In this document: one piece after another, positions 26,219-34,163 of the stretch | Layout of the letters: each line of letters starts with the position of its first letter | Numbering within the stretch: position 1 is the first letter of the stretch | From: Thiosocius sp963736445 | GTDB taxonomy: Bacteria > Pseudomonadota > Gammaproteobacteria > Chromatiales > Chromatiaceae | Length of the DNA stretch: 64,000 bases | Reading direction: 5' to 3' | Assembly: GCA_963736445.1 (NCBI GenBank) | Contig: CAVTOY010000008.1 | Location: forward strand, 1 to 64,000 | Notes under the pieces: generated by a model | The model's input: only the letters and a program-made list of their open reading frames with translations | What the model was told of the DNA's origin: nothing | Database searches by the model: none | Position numbers and translations under genes: made by a program

Positions 26219-27721
26219 GAATGGCGCTTACTTAAGCTTCTCGGGATGCCCGAATTTTCTGACGGTTTGGCGAGCCTGAGCTCTGGGAACACTCAGTAAG
26301 GGATAGGGTTTGGGCCGTCGTTTTACCGCACGAGGTTCGATTCTTCCAGGCCGGTTGCCGACCTGTTGTTGGGCGATGAGGATGAGTAACACGCCCATCT
26401 GCTCATCACTCGACGTGTCGAGTTGCAGACTGAATGCCAACCAAAGCTGCAAACAGTGCTTGAAGCTGATCTCCCTGGGCGTGGTATCGACAGCCAACGC
26501 GGCCTGAACTATCAGAAGGCGAATGAGATTGTAGGCCAGGAGGTGGACCCATATTTCCTTGAGCACCATCTGGGGCGTTTTGCAGCTCAGCACATCCATC
26601 CCCATGGTTTCTTTGATGTTGCGTATATCCAGTTCGACGGACCAGCGCTGTTTGTACAAGGTTTTCAACTCAGCTTTGGGGGCATCGCCGGGACAGTTCA
26701 GCGTGGTGATCATAATCTTGCCGCCAGCTTTGAACTCTCGCACCGTCAGGGTCTTGGGTGCAGACTGAAAGTCGGCGTCGGTCATCCAGTCTGGACGGGA
26801 TTTGGGCTTGTGGAGTGTGATCAGGTGGTCCCGGGCGCCGAGCCGCTTTCCTCGGCGGAAATCGGTGGTCCTTTTCCGGGCTCCCATTTGCTCCATCAAA
26901 ATATCGACACCACGCGCCTGCATGGCAGCCAGGAAGAAATAGGTGGGAAAGAATGCGTCCCCCAGCAGCATATCGCCAGGTTCGAGCGTGTCCTGGATGG
27001 AACGCAATAGGGTTTGCTCATCACCGCCCTTGCCGTTGAAGCGACCGATAGCGGCGTTCAACAGGGCGCCGCTGGACAAACAGGTGATACCGACAACCCG
27101 GCAAATCGGAAACCCCAGTCCAGACTTTTGGCCACCGTGCTTGGGATAGGCTGCTTGATTGGCCGAGGTATCCGGCATCGTCACTGTGGTGCCGTCGACC
27201 AGACGGACGCGACGTCCCTGCCAACGCCATCGGTCGGGCACCTGCTGATCAATCTGTTGTCCGACATGACTTGCCAAACTCGACACCAAATCAAGCGGCA
27301 GCCGTTGGCGCGCCCGACAGTAACCCCCGGTATGAGTGCTGCACACTGGCAGACCCGTGAGCAAACGCTGCACGGCTGCCTGATTGACAATCTGCTGGCA
27401 GGATCGATCCGAGTTGAGCGATTGGCTGACAAACATCGCCAGCGTTTCAGTGGGGGGAAAGCACCGCTCCCGGTGCTGAGGCAGCCGGCTTTCGAGTTCA
27501 TCGAACAAAAGGTCGCTGGTCAGAAGGTTAAAGATCCCCAGGCAATCGCTGTAACGGCGCTGGGTATGGAAAAGACGTCGTTGGGCGCGAATGGCGTCGG
27601 CGGTATGATGCATTTTGACCGGTCCCTGATGTAGGTGGATGGTTTGGCGATTTGAAGCCTAACGTCACACCGGTCGTTCTTGTACTGCTTTCAATTAGTT
27701 ACGCTTAAGTAAGTGCCATTC
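26219..27721 (-). mobile_element. IS4-family insertion sequence, about 1.5 kb
   Basis: 19-bp terminal inverted repeats: GAATGGCGCTTACTTAAGC at 26219-26237 and its complement at 27703-27721 (one mismatch). Flanks show GGGTAGGTGAT (26208-26218) and GGGTCGGTGAC (27722-27732), 9 of 11 identical, a possible drifted target duplication of IS4-like length. A single intact transposase gene lies inside. Confidence 0.88.
26228..27613 (-). CDS. IS4-family transposase
   Basis: 461 residues, ATG 27613. DDE features: RVRLVDGTTVTMPDT (first Asp), GDMLLGDAFFPTYFF (second Asp), and YKQRWSVELDIRNIKETMGM, the Y-(2)-R-(3)-E-(6)-K signature of IS4-type transposases that holds the catalytic Glu. No internal stops, so the enzyme may be functional. 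The gene almost fills the element, its stop lying 9 bp from the left end. Confidence 0.92.
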   Translation of the reverse strand: MHHTADAIRAQRRLFHTQRRYSDCLGIFNLLTSDLLFDELESRLPQHRERCFPPTETLAMFVSQSLNSDRSCQQIVNQAAVQRLLTGLPVCSTHTGGYCRARQRLPLDLVSSLASHVGQQIDQQVPDRWRWQGRRVRLVDGTTVTMPDTSANQAAYPKHGGQKSGLGFPICRVVGITCLSSGALLNAAIGRFNGKGGDEQTLLRSIQDTLEPGDMLLGDAFFPTYFFLAAMQARGVDILMEQMGARKRTTDFRRGKRLGARDHLITLHKPKSRPDWMTDADFQSAPKTLTVREFKAGGKIMITTLNCPGDAPKAELKTLYKQRWSVELDIRNIKETMGMDVLSCKTPQMVLKEIWVHLLAYNLIRLLIVQAALAVDTTPREISFKHCLQLWLAFSLQLDTSSDEQMGVLLILIAQQQVGNRPGRIEPRAVKRRPKPYPLLSVPRAQARQTVRKFGHPEKLK

Positions 27722-27770
27722 GGGTCGGTGACAAATGCGGATCATTGTTATTCTGGTTTGTCACCGACCC
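27722..27770. repeat. 14-bp-arm palindrome at the IS4 border
   Basis: GGGTCGGTGACAAA (27722-27735) and its exact complement TTTGTCACCGACCC (27757-27770) with a 21-bp loop. The IS4 element abuts it, so the element may have inserted into a pre-existing palindromic repeat. Confidence 0.7.
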
Positions 27771-27777
27771 CATTGAT

Positions 27778-28656
27778 CTATGTGAATACTCCACCGGCTT
27801 TAGCCGGTGGAGTATTCACTTTCCACTGGCGGATCATCGAGCGACCCATATCGCGCCGCATCTGATCGACCTGGGCGGCCTCCTCGGTGGTGAGCGTGTC
27901 TTCGGCGGTCAATCCCTTGGCATGCATGCCACGCCGCGTTTTCTCGACGTAGGCGTCGATCTCCAGGTCCGTGGCCCGGATGTCGCGCTCATCGGCATAG
28001 CGGTCAAACAACCGGCTCAGGATAATGTCCTGCATCTCGCGCGCGTCCTCGGTACGCATCTCTTCGCCGAGTACGGTCGCTGCAAGGGGCATCGCTACGG
28101 GCTCGAACTCGATGATCGAGCCGTCGGCCATGGTGGCCAGGAACAGCTTGCCGTCTTTGGTGACATAGCTGCGCACCCAGGGAAACTGGGCCAGGTAGTT
28201 ATCGTGCAGGGAACCAGGCGGGCACTGGGCCTTGGTGGCGGCCAGCGGTCCGAACTCTAGCTTGCCGGGTTGTTCGGATGTCCACTTGCCGAACGCCCGA
28301 TTACAGTCGGCGCGTATCTGGACAGCGCCATCGGCCTCCAGGCGTAACGCGTAATGTGACCGGTCGTCCGGCACCGACTCCGTGTCGTTCATCGACATGA
28401 TGCGGACCAGCTGCCAGGTCCTGCCGACCAGGGCCGACTCGATGCTTGGCTGTTCGATAGCGACCGGATCAGGATTCGCCGATGAAACTTTCGGATGCAC
28501 GATCGAAAGGAGGCCCGACAGGACGACCGAGCCGACGATCCCGAGCAGGATGTCTCTGAACAGGCCCAGCCCAGTACCCTTGACCAGCACGCTGGCGATC
28601 CAGCCGACAACGGCCCCCAATACCGCGAGGACCAGCAGGCCAATGACGATACCTAT
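27778..28656 (-). pseudogene. GlsB-like membrane segment joined to a META-domain protein, both ends altered
   Basis: Upstream part: GIVIGLLVLAVLGAVVGWIA and GLFRDILLGIVG match GlsB/YeaQ-type small membrane proteins, but the expected ATG is ATA at 28656. It runs straight into LSGLLSIVHPKVSSANPD and a META/HslJ-type domain (LVGRTWQLVRI, DCNRAFGKW, about residues 75-185), then a SurA-N-like helical region (EEMQ-type LSRLFDRYADERDI, MRRDMGRSMIRQWK). I recall longer C-termini for such proteins. Here the frame ends in the hairpin at 27782-27819. Fusion by deletion plus truncation is inferred. The frame is open further upstream, but that part reads as non-coding. Confidence 0.6.
27782..27819. repeat. 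Perfect 17-bp-stem hairpin (REP or IS200/605-like)
   Basis: GTGAATACTCCACCGGC, loop TTTA, then the exact complement. It supplies the last codons of the truncated META-domain gene (VNTPPAKAGGVFT), so it seems to have been inserted or joined there. CCGGCTAAAGCCGG-type hairpins are typical of REP sequences and IS200/IS605 ends. It may serve as a terminator. Confidence 0.75.
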
Positions 28657-28694
28657 CCCCGTTCCCAGTTTGCTCGAAGTCGGCAATGATCCTT

Positions 28695-28866
28695 GACCCC
28701 AACGCAGCCGACAGCGTCCCACATCTCCAGGGCAAGCTCCAGGATTGCTCGGAGCAACAGCCGGCCGCTGCGGTACCCCGGAATCATGGGTCGACTGCGC
28801 GGTCGGGCGAGACGCAGGTTGGGCGGCAGATAAGCCGGCAGGCGACGGCACTGAGCTTTCGTCGAA
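28695..28866 (-). pseudogene. Relic of a third GNAT toxin
   Basis: Conceptual translation RRLPAYLPPNLRLARPRSRP ... YRSGRLLLRAILELALEMWDA then VGCVGV parallels RRRLPSYPPPILRLARLAVD ... QGHGIGRLLLRVLLELALDMRDR of the intact GNAT at 1702-2265. RRKLS lies one frame away upstream. The acetyl-CoA loop is destroyed, and both ends are missing. The fragment abuts the GlsB-like segment. Confidence 0.72.
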
Positions 28867-29123
28867 CAAGCCGCCTCGATGGGCGGCCTTGCCGTTTGTG
28901 AAGCGCATTAGTCCGCAGTCAACACACAAGAGACATTCCCCGGCGTGGGGACCAGGGTGGCAGATCAGGTGTTGGCGGGATTGAATCCGACGACTGCAGT
29001 CGTCCCTAGCCAACTGTCTTTTCGCACGGCAGGAAACAGCACTGTTGCACGGCGCGTCAGGGCAGCTAAGCTTTTATATTGAAGCAATCCCGCACGTTAA
29101 AGCGAATTCGCGAGGAGGGAGCT

Positions 29124-29555
29124 ATGGGACTGTTTGGAAATCTGTTTTCCGGCCGGACCCCGGATTACCCACCGCTAGACGATAGCAGCCGGGCTGGAAA
29201 GAAGGTGGCTGAGATTGAACACGAACTGCAGGAACTCATTCACAAGGTGTCCGATCCGCTCGAGGTTGTACCGTCGGATCATGCGGCTTACGTCTTCATC
29301 GGCAAGCCGCCGAAGAAGTTCGGGCTGGCCTGGATACATGAAGGGAAGGTCAGCGGCCTCAATACCTTGATCGAGGAACACGGAGTCACTCCAGCCGAGA
29401 TTGAAAAGGTTCTCGAGGCACTGCGCGAGGCCTATGAAAAACACCAGGACGCGCAGCATTACAGCGCGATGATCGATGAGCGCAATGTGGTGGTGACCGC
29501 GTCCGAGTCACTGGAGCGAGAGGTCCACAGCATCATCGACAAAATCTTGCACTGA
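29124..29555 (+). CDS. Hypothetical soluble protein
   Basis: 143 residues from ATG 29124 (GAGGAGGGAG just upstream). MGLFGNLFSG start, then helical and charged. The central part, DHAAYVFIGKPPKKFGLAWI, looks like a small alpha/beta domain, and the C-terminal half is a long helix pair (EIEKVLEALREAYEKHQDAQ). I recall similar hypothetical proteins but no function. No signal peptide. It stands alone among relics yet shows no damage. Confidence 0.72.
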   Translation: MGLFGNLFSGRTPDYPPLDDSSRAGKKVAEIEHELQELIHKVSDPLEVVPSDHAAYVFIGKPPKKFGLAWIHEGKVSGLNTLIEEHGVTPAEIEKVLEALREAYEKHQDAQHYSAMIDERNVVVTASESLEREVHSIIDKILH

Positions 29556-29644
29556 TGGGGCCGGGTCTAAACTAGGCTCCAAGCGGTTGCTGCCAGGTGG
29601 CTGCTTTTATGTTTGCTCTGTGCCGGCACCGGCACGATTGTATT

Positions 29645-29671
29645 GCTGGCCAGCCGCTTTCGGCGGCCAGC
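29645..29671 (+). terminator. Hairpin downstream of 29124-29555
   Basis: GCTGGCC-AG-CCG / CGG-C-GGCCAGC with loop CTTT, 90 bp past the stop. Weak T content after it, so terminator is tentative. Beyond this and repeat B, 29556-30148 shows nothing. Confidence 0.5.
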
Positions 29672-29874
29672 GGTGCAACCGACTGACTGCGTGGCACTGG
29701 CCAGCGTGCCGCATTGGCTCCCTCGCAGCATCCCCCGGTTTCCTCCCTCGAGGCTTGCCGATGCCTGCCTACAGAGCAACGGGGAGTGCCGGAAGAGCTG
29801 CGGCTGAGGGCAGGCATCGTAAAGCGCTGATCGGACATTCGGAGCACGGAGTTTTATGCATCTAGCCGTCTCTT

Positions 29875-29955
29875 ACGGCCGAGAAGAGACGAAGAAGCCG
29901 CGCCTCCGCATGAAAGCCTGAGCGAAATACTTGGGTATGAGTCCGCAATCAACTG
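29875..29955 (+). repeat. Dispersed repeat B, copy 2
   Basis: Contains GAGACGAAGAAGCCGC, GAAAGCCTGAGCGA and a diverged GGGTATGAGTCCGC, matching 7568-7668 and 31606-31715. Confidence 0.7.
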
Positions 29956-30148
29956 CGGATTCAACCAGGTCATAGCCGACGTCACCGCACCGACGCCGCG
30001 AGGGTGCCAGACGCTGAATCGCACCGGCCAATACCCTACACGTTGCACCGCACAATGGAGCAGAGATTGCACTGGCCGCATGAGAGGGCACCATGATCAG
30101 ACGGAACGCGTCCACGAATACCCGCCGCGGGCAAGCGAGGGATTGATC

Positions 30149-30802
30149 ATGCAAAAGCCTACCGTCCTCCTCTTGGCGCTGGCTCTGTCGGCACTACCGG
30201 CGAGTGCCGTCGATGAATCGACAGTGAGAGAGAAATGGCACACACCATTCCATCTCTATCTGACCGCGAAAGAGGCCTACGCGATGAAGACGGACGATCC
30301 TAAGGGGTGGCTTCTAATCGACGTAAGAACCCCCCAAGAGTTGCGCTATGCAGGTGTCGCCAGCCAGGTGGATGCGAATGTTCCCTATCGCTTCGATTCG
30401 ACAGAATGGCGGGAAAAACCGGATGGCATTCACGGTACGTTCCGCAGGCCGCTGAACTTTGACTTTGAGGCGGCAGTCCAGAATGTATTGCGTGCTAAGG
30501 GCCTCAACAAATCGAGCCCCGTCATCATCATGTGTACATCCGGCAGCCGGGCACCGTATGCTGCACGCGCATTGCACGATGCCGGATTTACCCAGGTCTA
30601 CACGCAGGTGGAGGGCTTCGAAGGTATTAAGGCCAAGTCGGGCGAGCATAAGGGAAAGCGCGTCGTAGCTGGCTGGAAAAACGAGGGCTTGCCATGGAGC
30701 TATGACCTGCAGACCTCCAAGATGTATTTCAACTTCGACCCGAAACGTGTGACCGAGGGCGAGGCGCCGGTGGGCTCGCGCATTGGCTCGGCGCGAGAGT
30801 AA
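30149..30802 (+). CDS. Exported rhodanese-like protein
   Basis: 217 residues from ATG 30149. Signal peptide about residues 1-21 (VLLLALALSALPASA). The single rhodanese domain has GWLLIDVRTPQELRYAG and the active-site loop MCTSGSRAP with the persulfide-forming Cys. A C-terminal extension of about 40 residues (YDLQTSKMYFNFDPK) is extra. Known: such proteins carry or transfer sulfane sulfur. With the second exported rhodanese at 36670-37173 and the sox genes it fits periplasmic sulfur handling, although none of these are adjacent. It is followed 17 bp later by a DUF1810 gene. Confidence 0.88.
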   Translation: MQKPTVLLLALALSALPASAVDESTVREKWHTPFHLYLTAKEAYAMKTDDPKGWLLIDVRTPQELRYAGVASQVDANVPYRFDSTEWREKPDGIHGTFRRPLNFDFEAAVQNVLRAKGLNKSSPVIIMCTSGSRAPYAARALHDAGFTQVYTQVEGFEGIKAKSGEHKGKRVVAGWKNEGLPWSYDLQTSKMYFNFDPKRVTEGEAPVGSRIGSARE

Positions 30803-30819
30803 AGAATGGGTTTAGCCGA

Positions 30820-31278
30820 ATGACGCAAGGAAAGTGCGAAGATCCCTTTCACTTGGAGCGCTTCATCAAGGCGCAGGAGGGCATCTACGACTCGGCGCTC
30901 TCTGAACTGCGGACAGGGCGGAAGCACTCTCATTGGATGTGGTTCATCTTTCCACAAATCAACGGTTTGGCAAGAAGCTCAACCGCAGCGTACTTCGCAA
31001 TCAGGAGCACTGAGGAGGCAAAAGCATATTTGGAACATTCTGTTCTTGGGCCACGCTTACAGGAATGCACAAGGACGCTGCTGGGCCTCAATCAAGCGTC
31101 GGCATCTGACGTGTTCGGATGCCCGGATGATCTGAAATTTTGTTCGTCCATGACCCTTTTCGATCATGCCGCATCGGCAGGCAACCTGTTTGAAGAGGCA
31201 ATCCTCAAATACTGCGCAGGGAAACGCGATCTGAAGACGTTGGGCATACTTCACAAGATGAAGACCAAGCTGTCGTAG
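30820..31278 (+). CDS. DUF1810 family protein
   Basis: 152 residues. The family signature is clear: DPFHLERFIKAQEGIYDSAL, the invariant SHWMWFIFPQINGL, and DDLKFCSSMTLFDHA. Known: DUF1810 proteins are small, cytoplasmic, widely distributed and of unknown function, sometimes found near nucleotide-processing genes. Length is normal. It lies 17 bp after the rhodanese gene, so co-transcription is possible, though a functional link is not evident. Confidence 0.9.
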   Translation: MTQGKCEDPFHLERFIKAQEGIYDSALSELRTGRKHSHWMWFIFPQINGLARSSTAAYFAIRSTEEAKAYLEHSVLGPRLQECTRTLLGLNQASASDVFGCPDDLKFCSSMTLFDHAASAGNLFEEAILKYCAGKRDLKTLGILHKMKTKLS

Positions 31279-31545
31279 TCCGGGCTTACCCTGACAGCGA
31301 CGAGTAGGGTGACCGGACAGCCAGTGATCCTGAGAGCGTGTTGGCCGCGAGTTTGGTCCGCTTCTGTCCGCATCGGACATTCCCCACTTGAATCAGTTGG
31401 AGCTTGGGCCGCCGTCCTGTGAATCAGGATGAATGGCAGCGCACAACTGCCCTTGTTTGGTCGTCCATGTAAGTCCGGTTGTGGCCGGGAGCGCCAGTTA
31501 GCCGAAGGCGAGTAGACGCGTGACGGTCCATAAGCTGTTTGCGCG

Positions 31546-31715
31546 GTGGCATGCGCCCTGCAGAGGCGCAAGTTCGAGCCGATCCTGGCGCACATGATGC
31601 TTCGGAATTTTCACACGGCCTGGGCCGGGAAGAGACAAAGAAGCGGCTCCTACGTGAAAGCCTGAGCGAATGACTCGGGCATGCGTCCGCAACACAGAGC
31701 CGACCTTTAGCCGCG
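31546..31715 (+). repeat. Dispersed repeats D (copy 3) and B (copy 3) joined
   Basis: 31546-31612 matches 6006-6067 in direct orientation. 31606-31715 matches 7568-7668, including GGCCTGGGCCGGGAAG, GAAAGCCTGAGCGA and ACTCGGGCATG. Here the two units are contiguous, whereas around 7.4 kb they are separated and oppositely oriented. They lie in the gene-free interval 31279-32181. Confidence 0.72.
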
Positions 31716-31995
31716 CCAAGTATAGGTATCAGATGGGGACTCCGGTAACGCCATAGTCCCCTGCTCTAGCGCCTCGCATCGCCCGACCCACCGCTCCCCG
31801 GGACGCACATCTGCAGCCATCAAGAGTCGCCACCTCTGGCCCACTCCCGGGCGTTCGGGGGGTGGCTATGAGTGGGGCCATCGCTCGCCCGGTGTGTGGC
31901 ACACCGGGGCAGCCTGGGAGGCGTCGGATGTCTGTGCCCGGCACTCGGGCGTAACACCATGAATTGCATCGGGCGGCGTCGGGAGCGTCGCATGC

Positions 31996-32092
31996 GTCGG
32001 GTATTTGTGGGGATGTTTCCCGGGAGCGTGGAGGCGAAAACCTGAAACCCTGGAAGACAGCAGCTATGACATGCAGCCAGGATTTCACCCTT
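31996..32092 (+). repeat. Dispersed repeat E, copy 1
   Basis: GTCGGGTATTTGTGGGGATG, then TTTCCCGGGAGC..., ending AGCCAGGATTTCACCCT. A diverged direct copy lies at 33338-33453, so the pair brackets the genes at 32182-33206. Confidence 0.6.
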
Positions 32093-32181
32093 CTCCTTCC
32101 ATGAATTGAGGGTGATCGCCCCAGGGAAGGCCGGGGTGGGCTATATTCATCGACCCTTTTCGCAAGTACAGGAGTAAACCG

Positions 32182-32775
32182 ATGCCGCGCATCTTCTTGA
32201 AACTCGCAACTCCGATTTGGAGTTTCTTCCTGATTGCTGCTCTGTTGCCCAGCCATACACTTGCTGCCGATGAGCTCAAAACAGTTGTCGAGCGTGAAAA
32301 CCTTGCTCGTATCGCAGCGGTCGTTGAGGCAATAAACGTCCAAAACCGGATCGTGACCTTACGATCGCTGACCCAGGATTCGACAGTCGTCATGGAGGTT
32401 GGAGATGAGGTCCGCAATCTTGCTCAAGTAAAGGTCGGTGACAGGGTGGTCGTCGAGTTCGCTGAAGCTCTTGCGGTCGATTTGAAAAAAGGCGGTGGGC
32501 TGGAACCAACCGGCGCTGTGGCTATGGGCGGAGCGCGTGCAAAACCCGGTGAGAAACCGGCTGGCGCAGTGGGAGAGGTGATCGAAATTATCGCTACGAT
32601 TCTCGCGATCGACCCCGATGAGCCATCGGTGATCTTGAAGGGTCCCAAGGGGAACGTTGTTGAAGTTTTGGTTCGGGATCCGCAAAAACTTGAAGGTGTC
32701 GACGTTGGAGATCAAGTCGTCATTACCTACACGCGCGCGGTAGCCATAGCGATCAGGCCATCACCAATTCAGTAA
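32182..32775 (+). CDS. Exported protein of unknown function (OB/DUF5666-like strands)
   Basis: 197 residues. Signal peptide about 1-29 (FFLIAALLPSHTLAA). The mature part is two similar beta-rich halves, each with a 'time-varying' strand set: RIAAVVEAINVQNRIVTLRS ... VKVGDRVVVEF, and EIIATILAIDPDEPSVILKG ... VDVGDQVVITY. They are separated by a Gly-rich linker (about residues 105-130). This internal duplication resembles periplasmic DUF5666-type domains. Function unknown. Genes and spacers around it suggest a monocistronic unit. Confidence 0.72.
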   Translation: MPRIFLKLATPIWSFFLIAALLPSHTLAADELKTVVERENLARIAAVVEAINVQNRIVTLRSLTQDSTVVMEVGDEVRNLAQVKVGDRVVVEFAEALAVDLKKGGGLEPTGAVAMGGARAKPGEKPAGAVGEVIEIIATILAIDPDEPSVILKGPKGNVVEVLVRDPQKLEGVDVGDQVVITYTRAVAIAIRPSPIQ

Positions 32776-32990
32776 GGCACGAGTCCTTGATGGTTAGTCC
32801 GGAGGTGCTATTCGCATCTCCGGAATCTTTCACTCGGCAATACCAGGCTAATTAACGCCGAGCAGCCGATAGTTTGCATAGGGAGGCGTTGGGTGCATCG
32901 TGTAGTTGCACCTTCCGCCTGGCGATCCCCACCTCGATGGACCTTGCTCGCAAAGCGAGGCAAATTCAGTTCAATAACCGGAGCTAACCA

Positions 32991-33206
32991 ATGAAACTCT
33001 TCAAATACAACATGGGCAAGACCGATCGCATCATTCGCGCCGTCCTCGGAGTGCTGCTGATCGGCAACGTCTTCTTCGCCCTGCAGCACCCGGTAGGGTG
33101 GATCGGCGTGATCCTCCTGGCAACCGCCATCGTCGGCGTCTGCCCGTTGTACTCCCTGCTCGGCCTCAACACCAAGTCGGCCGCCGAGAAGATCGGCCTC
33201 AATTAG
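32991..33206 (+). CDS. DUF2892 small inner-membrane protein
   Basis: 71 residues. NMGKTDRIIRAVLGVLLIGN followed by a second helix (GWIGVILLATAIVGVCPLYS) and LLGL is the standard DUF2892 hairpin of two membrane helices with the CPLY motif. Known: this domain occurs alone or fused to rhodanese (as in YgaP), where it helps sulfur transfer at the membrane. Its presence near two rhodaneses is suggestive only. An in-frame intact gene with ACCGGAG-like upstream sequence. Confidence 0.88.
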   Translation: MKLFKYNMGKTDRIIRAVLGVLLIGNVFFALQHPVGWIGVILLATAIVGVCPLYSLLGLNTKSAAEKIGLN

Positions 33207-33237
33207 GCGAGCCAGAACCTCAACGTGGAAACCAGCG

Positions 33238-33312
33238 AGCCTCATCGAATTTGCCATCATCGGCGCCGTCGCGGGCTGGCTCGCCGGCCTGCGCATGCGC
33301 GGTGGGAGAGTA
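33238..33312 (+). pseudogene. GlsB/YeaQ-like fragment
   Basis: SLIEFAIIGAVAGWLAGLRM then RGG is the N-terminal membrane helix of a GlsB-type protein. The expected ATG is replaced by GCG, and the frame degenerates after RGGR. A second relic of this family is at 27778-28656. Confidence 0.55.
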
Positions 33313-33337
33313 GCTGTCACCATTCGGGTAGCAAGGC

Positions 33338-33453
33338 GTCGGGTGATCGCGGGAGATTTTCCCGGGGGCAGCTGTGGGGGCGAAAAGCTGAAAACCTGAG
33401 ATCCTGGAGCTGTGACCTATCAGCCAGGATTTAAGTTTTTCAGATTTTCACCC
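33338..33453 (+). repeat. Dispersed repeat E, copy 2
   Basis: Shares GTCGGGT, TTTTCCCGGG, GGCGAAAA-CTGAAA, CAGCCAGGATTT and TTTTCACCCT with 31996-32092, in the same orientation and order, with small insertions. Confidence 0.6.
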
Positions 33454-33653
33454 TGCCCGCCGGCGGCACCGGACACCCCTATTCTGCCTCGACCCAGAGG
33501 CTCTAGAGAGAGCTTCGGCGTGTCTGCTTACAACACGAAGCTGCCGTTACGAGTCATGGTCGCCGAAGGTTCAGATCGCTTATTCTTCCGTTCGGGCTGG
33601 TCGGCAGAAATCAACCAAAACGGACATCGGCTCTGTGAACCGCGACGACGGCA

Positions 33654-33831
33654 ATGCCACGCATAGCGGACGTTGCGAGCGTCGTCGACTTCATCACTGA
33701 GGCCGCCTCGGCCGCTAAACCCGGCTCTCGGGCCACCCGCCTGGGACGATTCTCCCGAGCCGATGCAGGACTGAAACATGCTTGGCCAGCCCGAGGCCGA
33801 CTTCGACTTCGATCAGCGCATCACCAGGTAA
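33654..33831 (+). pseudogene. C-terminal fragment of an IS91-like transposase
   Basis: RIADVASVVDFITEAASAAK, then one frame over ALGPPAWDDSPEPMQD, an in-frame TGA (33772-33774), and LGQPEADFDFDQRITR ending at TAA 33829. The GPPAWDD and DFDFDQR phrases match C-termini I recall for IS91/IS801-like transposases, and recur at 35975-36160. The rest of 33207-34163 (apart from repeat E and the GlsB relic) has no gene; a T8 run at 34018-34027 lies upstream of the hydrolase. Confidence 0.55.
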
Positions 33832-34163
33832 CCGCCGTCTTGTGCGAGAGAGGGCGCCGCCTCCGTCTCGCGCTTGCCTACTGCGGCTTTAAATCTCGTC
33901 CTGAAGCTTGTTCTTGCACCACTCGCGAGGTTCGTCAGCGTTCTGGTCGAGCCTTGACCGCCAGCCCTCTCTACCCCCCACCCCTCAGGCCGCCTTCGAC
34001 TCGCAGCGGCGCTTGGGTTTTTTTTCCCCCAGGTGTTTTAAAAACGAAGACAACGACTACCCTTATTCCCAACAGTCTGAGATCGAAACGGCGTCACGCT
34101 GTTACAAGAGGGCCCATCGTTCCGGAAGTCTCACCTTCATCATTGCCAAAGAGGAAAGACATC

